DNA of 8,939 bases from MED660 sp002691025 (GTDB taxonomy: Bacteria; Myxococcota_A; UBA9160; UBA4427), in NCBI GenBank assembly GCA_002170485.2, contig NHDZ02000057.1, positions 1-8,939 of the forward strand, written 5' to 3'. A model generated the notes under the pieces. The model worked only from the letters and a program-made list of their open reading frames with translations, did not search any database and was not told the DNA's origin. The position numbers and the translations under genes were made by a program. This document shows positions 1-6,739 of this stretch, piece by piece; position 1 is the first letter of the stretch; each line of letters opens with the position of its first letter.

Positions 1-234
1 GCTGCGGAGAAGGCTGCGGCGGAGAAGGCTGCCGCGGAAAAGGCCGCGGCCGAGAAGGCTGCGGCGGAGAAGGCTGCCGCTGAGAAGGCTGCTGCGGAGA
101 AGGCCGCCGAGGAAGCCGCTGCTGCTGAAAGAGCCGCCGCGGCCGAGAAGGCTGCTGCGGAAAAGGCTGCCGCTGAAGCCGCGGCTGCCGAGAAGGCCGC
201 CGCTGCTGCTGCTGCTGCTGCTGCGGAGGCGGCT
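1..234 (+). repeat. 15-bp tandem repeat coding for AAAEK, with a (GCT)7 tract
   Basis: Period-15 coding repeat: units of three Ala codons, one Glu and one Lys codon. Units are regular from base 1 to about 102 and degenerate afterwards. Ala codons alternate among GCT, GCG and GCC and Glu between GAG and GAA, while the peptide stays the same, so most units are not recent identical copies. An exact run of seven GCT codons lies at 202-222 within the ten-alanine stretch. The left border of the repeat is outside the window. Confidence 0.9.
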
Positions 235-726
235 CGGCCGCGTGGTTTCTCATTCCAGATCAAGAACCCGGAAGCGACGACCATTCGGAAGGCGATCCAC
301 GACAAGTGTCAGGCCATGGGTGAGTGGACCGTCGTTCCCTCTGACGAGTTGGTGGCCGGCATCACGGCGACCCTCAAGCGGGCCGCCGCGAATGGGAAGC
401 CCATTCAGCGATGTGACGCGACGTATCTGATGCTTGGTCACGACGAGATGCAGGTCCTCCCCGCCAGCTCGAAGGGAGGCACGGCCTTCGTCCTCGGGAA
501 CGATGGTTCGATCCCACATGTCTATCTGATCCGCGATGGCGGTCGGGTGAGTGATGATTCGATCGGCACCGCGGGCCGGCGTTCGCGGCTGACCGGTGAT
601 TTTTCATCGATGCGAGACGGCGGTCGAGTCGGTCGATCAATCCGTCCTGGTGACAGTCTTCTGGTCTGGGATCGTTGGGACAATTCACGAAGCTGGAACG
701 GCTGGGTGATCATCCTGGAGAAGTGA
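1..726 (+). CDS. Ala/Glu/Lys-repeat protein with an unrecognised C-terminal domain (5' end missing)
   Basis: The frame is open from base 1 to the TGA at 724-726, so only the last 241 residues are visible and the start lies outside the window. Visible residues 1-78 are almost only Ala, Glu and Lys: seven AAAEK-type pentapeptides, then less regular AAEE/AAAAER units, then a run of ten alanines. Such a tract should form a long rigid alpha-helix or coiled coil, like the middle domain of TolA. An Arg-Pro pair (79-80) breaks the helix. Residues 81-241 are a mixed, probably globular domain with two cysteines (103, 138), a repeated RDGGRV hexapeptide (178-183 and 205-210) and an aromatic C-terminus with WDRWDNSRSWNGW at 223-235. 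I do not recognise this domain. A role as an envelope-spanning or spacer protein is inference from the helix alone; whether an N-terminal membrane anchor exists cannot be seen. The reading frame is secure; the function is unknown. Confidence 0.85.
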   Translation, partial: AAEKAAAEKAAAEKAAAEKAAAEKAAAEKAAAEKAAEEAAAAERAAAAEKAAAEKAAAEAAAAEKAAAAAAAAAAEAARPRGFSFQIKNPEATTIRKAIHDKCQAMGEWTVVPSDELVAGITATLKRAAANGKPIQRCDATYLMLGHDEMQVLPASSKGGTAFVLGNDGSIPHVYLIRDGGRVSDDSIGTAGRRSRLTGDFSSMRDGGRVGRSIRPGDSLLVWDRWDNSRSWNGWVIILEK

Positions 727-815
727 CGCGGCGTTCCCCATCGGATCGTCTCCTGATCGATCGATGGTCGATCTCTCGTTCCGGGAAACTCCGGTCATCT
801 TCAGACGCAACGACA

Positions 816-854
816 AACGAGCCCCGGATCTGGATTCCAGATCCGGGGCTCGTT
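816..854. terminator. 39-nt perfect inverted repeat, probable two-way terminator between convergent genes
   Basis: A 19-nt left arm (816-834, AACGAGCCCCGGATCTGGA) is followed by one T and an exact reverse complement (836-854). In RNA this would give a very stable hairpin of about 17 bp with a small loop. It sits 90 nt after the stop of the upstream + strand gene and 22 nt after the stop of the minus-strand thiolase, the usual place for a shared terminator. The flanks carry only short T-rich patches (GTT then GC on +, GTTTGTCGTTG on -), so it is not a textbook intrinsic terminator with a long U-tract. The rest of the 727-876 gap shows a GATCGATCGAT stretch near 752 and no gene. Confidence 0.7.
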
Positions 855-876
855 GCTCATCGAACGGTCATTCGGT

Positions 877-2061
877 TCAGGCCATTTCGACCAGCATGCT
901 GACGGCGTTGCCGCCGCCGAGGCAGAGGCTGCAGACGCCCTTCTTGCCGCCGGTCCGAGCGAGCTGATGGACGAGGGTGACGAGCACCCGGGCGCCACTG
1001 GCTCCGATGGGGTGGCCGAGCGCGACGCCACCGCCGCAGACGTTCACCTTGTCCTCGGCGATGCCCAGATGCTTGATGTCTGCGAGTACCTGGGCCGCGA
1101 ACGCCTCATTCACTTCGAAGAGATCGATGTCGGCCTGGCTGAGCCCGTTCTTCTCAAGCAACGCGGCGATTCCGAGGGCCGGCGCGAAGAAGAGTTTCTT
1201 CGGTTCGATGCCGGCGGTGTTGTAGTCGGTGATGGTGGCGATCGGGCTGAGGCCCAGTTCCTTCGCCTTGGCGAGGCTGGTGACCACCACGGCGGCGGCG
1301 CCGGCGGAGATCTGGCTTGCGTTGCCCGCAGTGACCGAGCCATCCTTGGTGAAGGCAGGGCGGAGTTTCGCGAGCGACTCCGCGGTGCTTCCGGCTCGGA
1401 TGCCTTCGTCCTGCTCGACGCCCGCTCGAGCATGGCATTGCTCGGCGGACATGGGCACCACTTCGTCGCTGAAGTGACCGGCGGCCCAGGCGGCCTCGGC
1501 CCGCTGGTGGCTCTGGGCGCTGAAGCGGTCCTGGTCCTCGCGGGTGACGCCGTACTCGTCGGCCACCCATTCCGCCGCGTTGCCCATCGGCCAGTTCTCG
1601 AACGCGCAGGTCAGCCCGTCGTGGGCCATGTGGTCCTGCATGGTCGTGGGGCCGTACTTCACACCGCCTCGAACGTGGGCGAAGTGGGGGGCGAGATCCA
1701 TGTTCTCCATGCCTCCGGCGACCGCGACCTCGATGTCACCGGCCTTGATCGCCCGGGCGGCCTGCATGACCGCTTCGAGTCCCGAGCCACAGACCTTGTT
1801 GATGGTCACCGCGGTGACGGTGTCCGGAATACCCGCCTTGAGTGCTGCCTGTCGGGCGGGATTCTGTCCGACGCCGGCCTGGAGCACGCAGCCCATGAAG
1901 ACTTCTTCGACCAGCCCGGCATCGAGGCCGGCATCGGTGAGGGCCGCCTGAATGGAGGCGGCGCCCAGTTCGGGAGCGGGAACTCGGCCGAATCCGCCGA
2001 GGAACTTTCCGATGGGGGTGCGGCGGGCGGCGAGGATGACGGGAGTGGTGGCGTCGCTCAT
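877..2061 (-). CDS. Acetyl-CoA C-acetyltransferase (thiolase family)
   Basis: A complete thiolase of 394 aa, the normal length. It should catalyse reversible condensation of two acetyl-CoA to acetoacetyl-CoA in the cytoplasm. The expected active-site residues are present: nucleophilic Cys91 in VCGSG, Asn318 in VNEAF, His350 in GHPIGASG and Cys380 in CLGGG. Each is two positions after its counterpart in the Zoogloea biosynthetic thiolase (89, 316, 348, 378). The EPKKLFFAPALGI stretch (286-298) replaces the usual MGxGP and resembles the FxxAPALAI form of some acetoacetyl-CoA thiolases, which favours the short-chain acetyltransferase over a long-chain FadA; this is inference. The start is the ATG at 2061-2059, with an AGGA 13 nt upstream (2078-2075). 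The frame stays open to 3126, but that extension is antisense to fbp and has no thiolase similarity. It is divergent from fbp. Exact in vivo use (acetoacetyl-CoA synthesis or fatty-acid degradation) is not settled by the context. Confidence 0.95.
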   Translation of the reverse strand: MSDATTPVILAARRTPIGKFLGGFGRVPAPELGAASIQAALTDAGLDAGLVEEVFMGCVLQAGVGQNPARQAALKAGIPDTVTAVTINKVCGSGLEAVMQAARAIKAGDIEVAVAGGMENMDLAPHFAHVRGGVKYGPTTMQDHMAHDGLTCAFENWPMGNAAEWVADEYGVTREDQDRFSAQSHQRAEAAWAAGHFSDEVVPMSAEQCHARAGVEQDEGIRAGSTAESLAKLRPAFTKDGSVTAGNASQISAGAAAVVVTSLAKAKELGLSPIATITDYNTAGIEPKKLFFAPALGIAALLEKNGLSQADIDLFEVNEAFAAQVLADIKHLGIAEDKVNVCGGGVALGHPIGASGARVLVTLVHQLARTGGKKGVCSLCLGGGNAVSMLVEMA

Positions 2062-2193
2062 GCGAAAGATTCGTTCCTGAAAGTGGTTTGGCGGGTCAGC
2101 AAGCGAGGTGCGGCTCCGAGGCCTGACGGCACATCGGGCCGTACTTCTCGGATGGGATTGTAGGGGATTCCGATTCCGGTCGATTATGAAGGC
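2062..2193. promoter_or_regulatory. Divergent control region between thiolase and fbp
   Basis: These 132 bp separate the two divergent start codons and must hold the thiolase promoter and probably that of fbp. Best candidates by eye: for thiolase, TACAAT on the minus strand (2162-2157, five of six to the sigma-70 -10 consensus) with TCGACC 15 nt upstream. For fbp, GATTAT (2182-2187, four of six) with TTGTAG (2159-2164) upstream, though this would start RNA almost at the fbp ATG. A direct duplication of GATTCC lies at 2166-2177. The hexamers are weak matches in GC-rich DNA and the regulatory assignment is positional. Confidence 0.4.
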
Positions 2194-3189
2194 ATGAACA
2201 GTCCGGATCATGATTTCGTGCTCGACAATCTGACCAGCCTGCAGGCCCACGTTCTGTCGGAGGAGGCGAAGCATCCGGGGGCTCAGGGAGATCTCTCCTG
2301 GATCCTCTCGGCGATCTCGCTGGCCGGGAAGACCATCGCCAACAAGGTCCGCCGGGCGAGGCTCGACGATGTGCTCGGAGCACACGGCACGGAGAACGTC
2401 CAGGGTGAGCAGCAGTTGAAGATGGATGTGATCTCCAACGAGATCATCATGCGGTGTCTGGGCGATCGGGCATCCATCGCCGTCCTTGCCAGTGAAGAAG
2501 ACGAGGAGCCGCGAATTCTTCGGCGCTCCGGAGAGGGTGGGAAGTACTGCGTGCTCTTCGACCCGCTCGATGGCTCGAGCAATCTCGATTCCTGCGTCGG
2601 CGTGGGAACCATCTTCTCCGTCACGATCAATGATCCGAGCGAGTCGGATGGTGAGAAGACCGTCTGCCAGCCCGGAACGCGACAGGTCGCCGCGGGATAC
2701 ATCCTCTACGGCTCCAGCACCATCATGTGCCTCACCACGGGTGACGGCGTCGACATGTTCGTCCTCGACCAGGCCATTGGATCCTTCCTCCGGGTCCGAA
2801 CGAAGCTGCGCATTCCCGAAAAGGGAATGACGTACTCCATCAACGAGGCCAACGCCGAAACGTTCCCGGAGGGATATCAAAAGTACCTTCGGTTCGCCCA
2901 CTCCTCGGGATACACCAGCCGCTACATCGGATCGATGGTCTCTGATGTCCATCGCACGCTGATTCGTGGCGGCGTGTTCATCTATCCACCGACGGCGAAG
3001 AACCCGGATGGAAAACTCCGTCTGCTCTATGAGGCGAATCCCATGGCGATGCTCATCGAGCAGGCCGGCGGGCTTTCCTACTCGGGTGATCAGCCCACGA
3101 TGCAGATCCAGCCCGACCGGCTGCACCAGCGGGTCCCGGTTCTTCTCGGTTCGCCCGAGGAGGTCGCTCGGGTCCGCGAGTATCTCTAG
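2194..3189 (+). CDS. fbp: Fructose-1,6-bisphosphatase class I
   Basis: A complete 331-aa class I fructose-1,6-bisphosphatase, the expected length. It hydrolyses fructose 1,6-bisphosphate to fructose 6-phosphate and phosphate, the committed step of gluconeogenesis, in the cytoplasm with Mg2+. It aligns from end to end with the E. coli enzyme as I recall it: VLGAHGTENVQGE (60-72), ASEEDEE (99-105), the metal/phosphate motif DPLDGSSN (123-130), QVAAGYILYGSST (164-176), PEKGMTYSINEAN (208-220), YTSRYIGSMVSD (240-251) and PDGKLRLLYEANPMA (271-285). Metal ligands Glu72, Glu101, Asp123, Asp126 and Glu280 are all in place. The start at 2194 fits the family N-terminus with about 13 extra residues. A GAAGG lies only 1 nt before the ATG, too close for a normal ribosome binding site. 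It is followed after 127 bp by the co-directional tricorn gene. Nothing suggests loss of function. Confidence 0.97.
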   Translation: MNSPDHDFVLDNLTSLQAHVLSEEAKHPGAQGDLSWILSAISLAGKTIANKVRRARLDDVLGAHGTENVQGEQQLKMDVISNEIIMRCLGDRASIAVLASEEDEEPRILRRSGEGGKYCVLFDPLDGSSNLDSCVGVGTIFSVTINDPSESDGEKTVCQPGTRQVAAGYILYGSSTIMCLTTGDGVDMFVLDQAIGSFLRVRTKLRIPEKGMTYSINEANAETFPEGYQKYLRFAHSSGYTSRYIGSMVSDVHRTLIRGGVFIYPPTAKNPDGKLRLLYEANPMAMLIEQAGGLSYSGDQPTMQIQPDRLHQRVPVLLGSPEEVARVREYL

Positions 3190-3220
3190 AAGATCGGCCG
3201 AGAAGCGACGATGAACGGCA

Positions 3221-3239
3221 TTCCCGAGCGAATCGGGGG
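3221..3239 (+). terminator. Weak stem-loop downstream of fbp
   Basis: CCCGA (3223-3227) pairs with TCGGG (3233-3237) around a GCGAA loop, extendable by two T-G wobble pairs. It lies about 31 nt after the fbp stop and before the tricorn start. There is no T-tract, and the stem is short, so termination here is only a possibility; partial read-through into tricorn is equally likely. Confidence 0.25.
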
Positions 3240-3280
3240 CGCTTCCCCTATCTTGGCCTCGTCACGATCCGGGGCGTCAC

Positions 3281-3319
3281 ATGGCGTGAAGCCCCTTGGT
3301 TTCGAAGGGGACGACCATG
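3281..3319 (+). promoter_or_regulatory. Tricorn ribosome binding site inside a small hairpin, preceded by a two-codon mini-ORF
   Basis: AAGGGG (3305-3310) lies 6 nt before the ATG at 3317 and is a good Shine-Dalgarno sequence; it decides the start codon. Its exact complement CCCCTT lies at 3292-3297, so the two can pair with a 7-nt loop and hide the ribosome binding site. Just upstream, ATG-GCG-TGA (3281-3289) forms a minimal reading frame that itself follows a GGGG with the same 6-nt spacing. The sequence elements are directly visible; a regulatory role is inference. Confidence 0.4.
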
Positions 3320-6300
3320 CCATTCACGTCATTGAAGATTCTCAGTCTCTCCGCGATGGTGGGGCTCGTTTCGAGCCTTGATTCGAACGCGATGGGCGTG
3401 GACGGCTGGTATGAACAGCCGGCGTTGTGCGGGGACACTCTGGTGTTCGCCAGCGAAGGAGATCTGTGGATCGCGACGCTTCCGGATGACGGTGGGGAGT
3501 CGTCACCGGTCAACGCCCATCGACTCACGAGTGGAAGTGGCGTCGAATCGAATCCCGTGCTCAATGCGGATGGTTCGATGGTCGCCTACTCGGCGAGCTA
3601 CGACGGAAACGTCGATGTCTATCTCATGCCGACGGGTGGAGGAGCACCGACTCGTCTCACCCATCATCCTGGTCGGGACGTGCCGATGTGCTTCAGCGCC
3701 AATGGTCGCCGGGTGGCGTTCCGGTCGGCCCGGTCGGCGCCTCAGGGGAATCCGACTCTCTACACCGTGTCGCTCGGCGGCGGATTGCCGAAGTCCGCGG
3801 GCTTCGGCCCATGCTCGCTCGCGAATTTCTCGTCGACCGGGAAACAGATCGTCTTCACGCCATGGTCCAACGAGACCTCGAACTGGAAGGGGTATCGCGG
3901 CGGGACGGCGCCTGATCTCTGGATCGGGGTTCCCGAGGCAGGAGATTTTCGGCGGTTGACCGATGATCCGGCGAACGATCTCTTTCCGATGTTCGTGAAC
4001 GGACGAATCGTGTTCCTCTCCGATCGCGCTGGTGAACCCAATCTCTTCAGCATGCGGGCGGATGGCAGCGAACTTCGTCAGGTCACGTCCTTCGAGGCCG
4101 ATTCGAAGATGCCGACGGCGATCGAGGGCTACGAACTTCGCTGGCCCAGTCCGGATCGACGCCGCGGTGCGGGGCGTGTGATCTTCAGCCAGGGAGGCGG
4201 TCTCGCGATCGCGGATCTGGGCGACGGCAGGAATCCAGCGATGATCAATCGCCTGGAAGTCTCTCTGGTCTCCGATCGGGCGAGGGCCAGAGTTCGCACC
4301 GCGGATGCACTCGATGACCTGACGGATTTCTCGGTGTCCCCGGACGGCCGGACGATCCTGCTGGAATCGCGCGGGGATCTGCTCACCGTGGCGCTTCAGG
4401 ATCCGGAGGAGGAATCGATCCCCACCGGCGTGGTGCGGCAGATCACGGAGTCGGCGGGGGATCGCGAGCGCTCCGCGGCATTCCTGGATGACGAAGAGAT
4501 CGTGTTGGTGACTGATCGCGACGGGGAACAGCAGTTGGGACGGCTTCAACTCGGAGCGTCGGGTTCGCCGTACCTGCTGACCGATGATCGGGTGGACTGG
4601 TTGCTCGAAGTGGTGGTCGCTCCCGATGGCCAACGAGTGGCCATCTCCGATCGCACCGGTCGCCTTCACCTTCTGGAGTTGTCGACGGGCAGTCTCAAGA
4701 CCATCGATCGAAGCGAGGCCGGCGAGATCACCGACATCGCCTTCAGCGGCGATTCGATGTGGCTCGCCTTCGCTCGACCGATGCCGGATGCATGGAGCAG
4801 CGTCGCGATTCACGCGGTGCGCACCGGTCGAACCATCGAGGTGTCCAACGGGCTCACTCGCGACGGGGCGCCGAGGTTTTCCAGAGACGGCCGTTATCTC
4901 TTCTTCCTGAGTGATCGGGAATTCGATCCGACCCTCGGCACGATGGACTTCGAGCATGTCTTCCTTCGTCCGACCCAGGTCTGGGCGGCGCCACTTCTCA
5001 TCGCCACTCCGCCGCCGTTGCCCGAAGTCGAAGATCTGAGGTCCGGGGAAGACGAGGATTCCGCCGAGGAGGTCGACGACGATGAGCCGGAGATCGATCG
5101 CCTTCGCATCGATGCCGATGACTTGATCGAGCGAGCGGTCCGACTCGGGCTGCCGGCGGGAAACTACGACGAGCTTCTTCCGGTCGATGGTGGGTTCCTG
5201 GTGCTCGATCGCCCCACGGAAACACTGCTCTCCGAGGTCTGGCCGGCACCGCCACTCGGTGCCGCCAACGGGACGCTCCATCACTTCGATCTGGATTCGG
5301 CGAAGGCCACGGTGGTCGCCGAGGAAGTCTCGGCGGTTCGAATCACCAGAGATGCGTCACGGGCGGTGGTGCACGGTGAGGACGGATTCGGGGTGTTGGA
5401 AATCGACGGGCTCGTCGGGCCGATTCCGGTTGAACTCGATTCGGCCCCGATGCTCGTCGATGCCCCGGCGGAGTGGGCTCAGATTCTCGATGAAGCCTGG
5501 CGTCTCCAACGGGACTTCTTCTGGAACCCGGCGCTCAACGGAATCGACTGGGATTCGATTCGCATCAAATATCAGGACCTGCTTCCCCGAATCGGAAACC
5601 GAGCCGAACTCAATCAGCTCATCGGCGCCATGATCGCCGAGCTCGGGACCAGTCACACCTACGTCTGGGGCGGCGACGTTCGGCTGGAGTCCGATCCGGT
5701 GGACGTGGGAATGATCGGGGCCGATCTGGTTCCGGACGGTCCTCGAGTCCGCCTTCGAAACATCCTTCGTTCGCCGACCTGGAGTGACGTTCCCACCGGG
5801 CCGCTCGGGGGGGTGTGGCAGGGAGTGGGGGAGAACGACATTCTGCGGTCGATCGATGGAACGCCGGTGACGGTCAACGTCAATCCGTACGGTCTTCTGC
5901 AGAACAAGGCGGGAGACGTCGTTGAACTCGGCCTCTCGACCGAGCCAGGGGGGACGATCCGGCTTTTGAAGGTTCGTCCCACGGATGACGAATCCGAATT
6001 GCGTTATCTCGCCTGGGTCGAGGAGAATCGGGCCGCCGTTGAGAAGGCCAGTGAGGGCCGACTTGGATACCTGCACATTCCGGACATGGACGGCGTGGGG
6101 CTCTCGATGTTCGGCCGACTCTTCAATCCGCAAGTCGGAAAGGACGGCATGCTCATCGACGTTCGGGGCAATGACGGCGGTTTCGTGAGCCAGATGATCA
6201 TCGGGCGGCTCGCTCGGAAGCCCTGGGCATACTCGCAGGCGAGGCATGGGACCGCCGAGTCGTACCCCGCGCGAGTGATGGCCGGTCCTCGAGCGGTGTT

Positions 6301-6655
6301 GATCGATCAGTTCGCGGGTTCCGATGGCGACATCTTTCCGGAGTCGTTTCGGATGCTGAAGATCGGCCCGCTGATCGGAACTCGGACCTGGGGTGGTGTG
6401 GTCGGCATCCGGGCGGACAAACCGACCGTGGATGGCGGCATCACCACGCAGCCCGAGTACGCCTGGTGGGAACCGGCTCGCGGATGGAGTCTGGAGAACT
6501 CAGGCGTCGCTCCCGACATCAAGGTCGAAATCACACCGACGAATTGGCTGGACGGGGTCGATCCGCAACTCGATCGGGGAATTCAATGGCTGCTCGAAGA
6601 TCTGAAGAAGAACCCGATTCCTCGGCCGACCCAGCCGCCGTATCCCGGAGACTGA
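3317..6655 (+). CDS. Tricorn-family serine protease, probably exported (peptidase family S41)
   Basis: A complete 1112-aa tricorn-type protease. Tricorn cleaves short peptides released by larger proteases, passing them through beta-propeller channels. Architecture by residue: signal-like N-terminus (1-25), first propeller (about 30-315), second propeller (about 325-710) with an acidic insert (571-594), core domain C1 (about 718-790), PDZ domain (about 795-890, with GENDILRSIDGTPVT at 838-852) and core C2 (about 895-1095), ending in a Pro-rich PPYP tail. All catalytic residues are present: Ser779-His780 in GTSHTYV, nucleophile Ser1002 with Asp1003 in AGSDGDIF, and Glu1060 in LENSGVAPD, matching Thermoplasma Ser745/His746/Ser965/Asp966/Glu1023. 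The start at 3317 was chosen for the AAGGGG six nt upstream; an in-frame TTG at 3296 has no such site. Residues 1-25 look like a Sec signal (Lys7, hydrophobic 8-21, SNA before a likely cut at 25/26), so the enzyme probably works in the periplasm or outside. Family assignment is firm; location is inference. Confidence 0.95.
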   Translation: MPFTSLKILSLSAMVGLVSSLDSNAMGVDGWYEQPALCGDTLVFASEGDLWIATLPDDGGESSPVNAHRLTSGSGVESNPVLNADGSMVAYSASYDGNVDVYLMPTGGGAPTRLTHHPGRDVPMCFSANGRRVAFRSARSAPQGNPTLYTVSLGGGLPKSAGFGPCSLANFSSTGKQIVFTPWSNETSNWKGYRGGTAPDLWIGVPEAGDFRRLTDDPANDLFPMFVNGRIVFLSDRAGEPNLFSMRADGSELRQVTSFEADSKMPTAIEGYELRWPSPDRRRGAGRVIFSQGGGLAIADLGDGRNPAMINRLEVSLVSDRARARVRTADALDDLTDFSVSPDGRTILLESRGDLLTVALQDPEEESIPTGVVRQITESAGDRERSAAFLDDEEIVLVTDRDGEQQLGRLQLGASGSPYLLTDDRVDWLLEVVVAPDGQRVAISDRTGRLHLLELSTGSLKTIDRSEAGEITDIAFSGDSMWLAFARPMPDAWSSVAIHAVRTGRTIEVSNGLTRDGAPRFSRDGRYLFFLSDREFDPTLGTMDFEHVFLRPTQVWAAPLLIATPPPLPEVEDLRSGEDEDSAEEVDDDEPEIDRLRIDADDLIERAVRLGLPAGNYDELLPVDGGFLVLDRPTETLLSEVWPAPPLGAANGTLHHFDLDSAKATVVAEEVSAVRITRDASRAVVHGEDGFGVLEIDGLVGPIPVELDSAPMLVDAPAEWAQILDEAWRLQRDFFWNPALNGIDWDSIRIKYQDLLPRIGNRAELNQLIGAMIAELGTSHTYVWGGDVRLESDPVDVGMIGADLVPDGPRVRLRNILRSPTWSDVPTGPLGGVWQGVGENDILRSIDGTPVTVNVNPYGLLQNKAGDVVELGLSTEPGGTIRLLKVRPTDDESELRYLAWVEENRAAVEKASEGRLGYLHIPDMDGVGLSMFGRLFNPQVGKDGMLIDVRGNDGGFVSQMIIGRLARKPWAYSQARHGTAESYPARVMAGPRAVLIDQFAGSDGDIFPESFRMLKIGPLIGTRTWGGVVGIRADKPTVDGGITTQPEYAWWEPARGWSLENSGVAPDIKVEITPTNWLDGVDPQLDRGIQWLLEDLKKNPIPRPTQPPYPGD

Positions 6656-6739
6656 GCCGAGCCGGCCTTCGGGAGCGAACCGTCCTTGGGGGGCGAATGT
6701 TGTTTTCGGGGGCCTCCATGAGATACCCTCTCTTCTCCA

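Noticed and set aside
1..234. Short tandem units resembling a CRISPR or non-coding satellite
   Set aside because: The period is 15 bp without spacers, and the frame codes for a constant AAAEK peptide with synonymous changes, so it is a coding repeat.
853..2163. A 436-codon open frame on the plus strand
   Set aside because: Antisense to the whole thiolase gene, Gly/Ala/Asp/Arg-rich, and it begins inside the terminator palindrome.
877..3126. A 749-codon open frame on the minus strand that would fuse about 355 residues to the thiolase N-terminus
   Set aside because: The extension is exactly antisense to fbp, shows no family pattern, and the thiolase starts normally at 2061. GC-rich codon use leaves few stops on the opposite strand.
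3296..3316. TTG at 3296 as a longer start of tricorn
   Set aside because: It lies in the hairpin and lacks a ribosome binding site, while ATG at 3317 has AAGGGG six nt upstream and gives a better signal peptide.
3503..5284. A 593-codon open frame on the minus strand
   Set aside because: Entirely antisense to the tricorn gene; Arg-rich with no recognisable domain. The same holds for 5357-6247 (-).
6700..6727. TTGTTT and GATACC with a 16-nt spacer as an eamA promoter
   Set aside because: Only four and three matches to the sigma-70 hexamers; too weak to call in this sequence.
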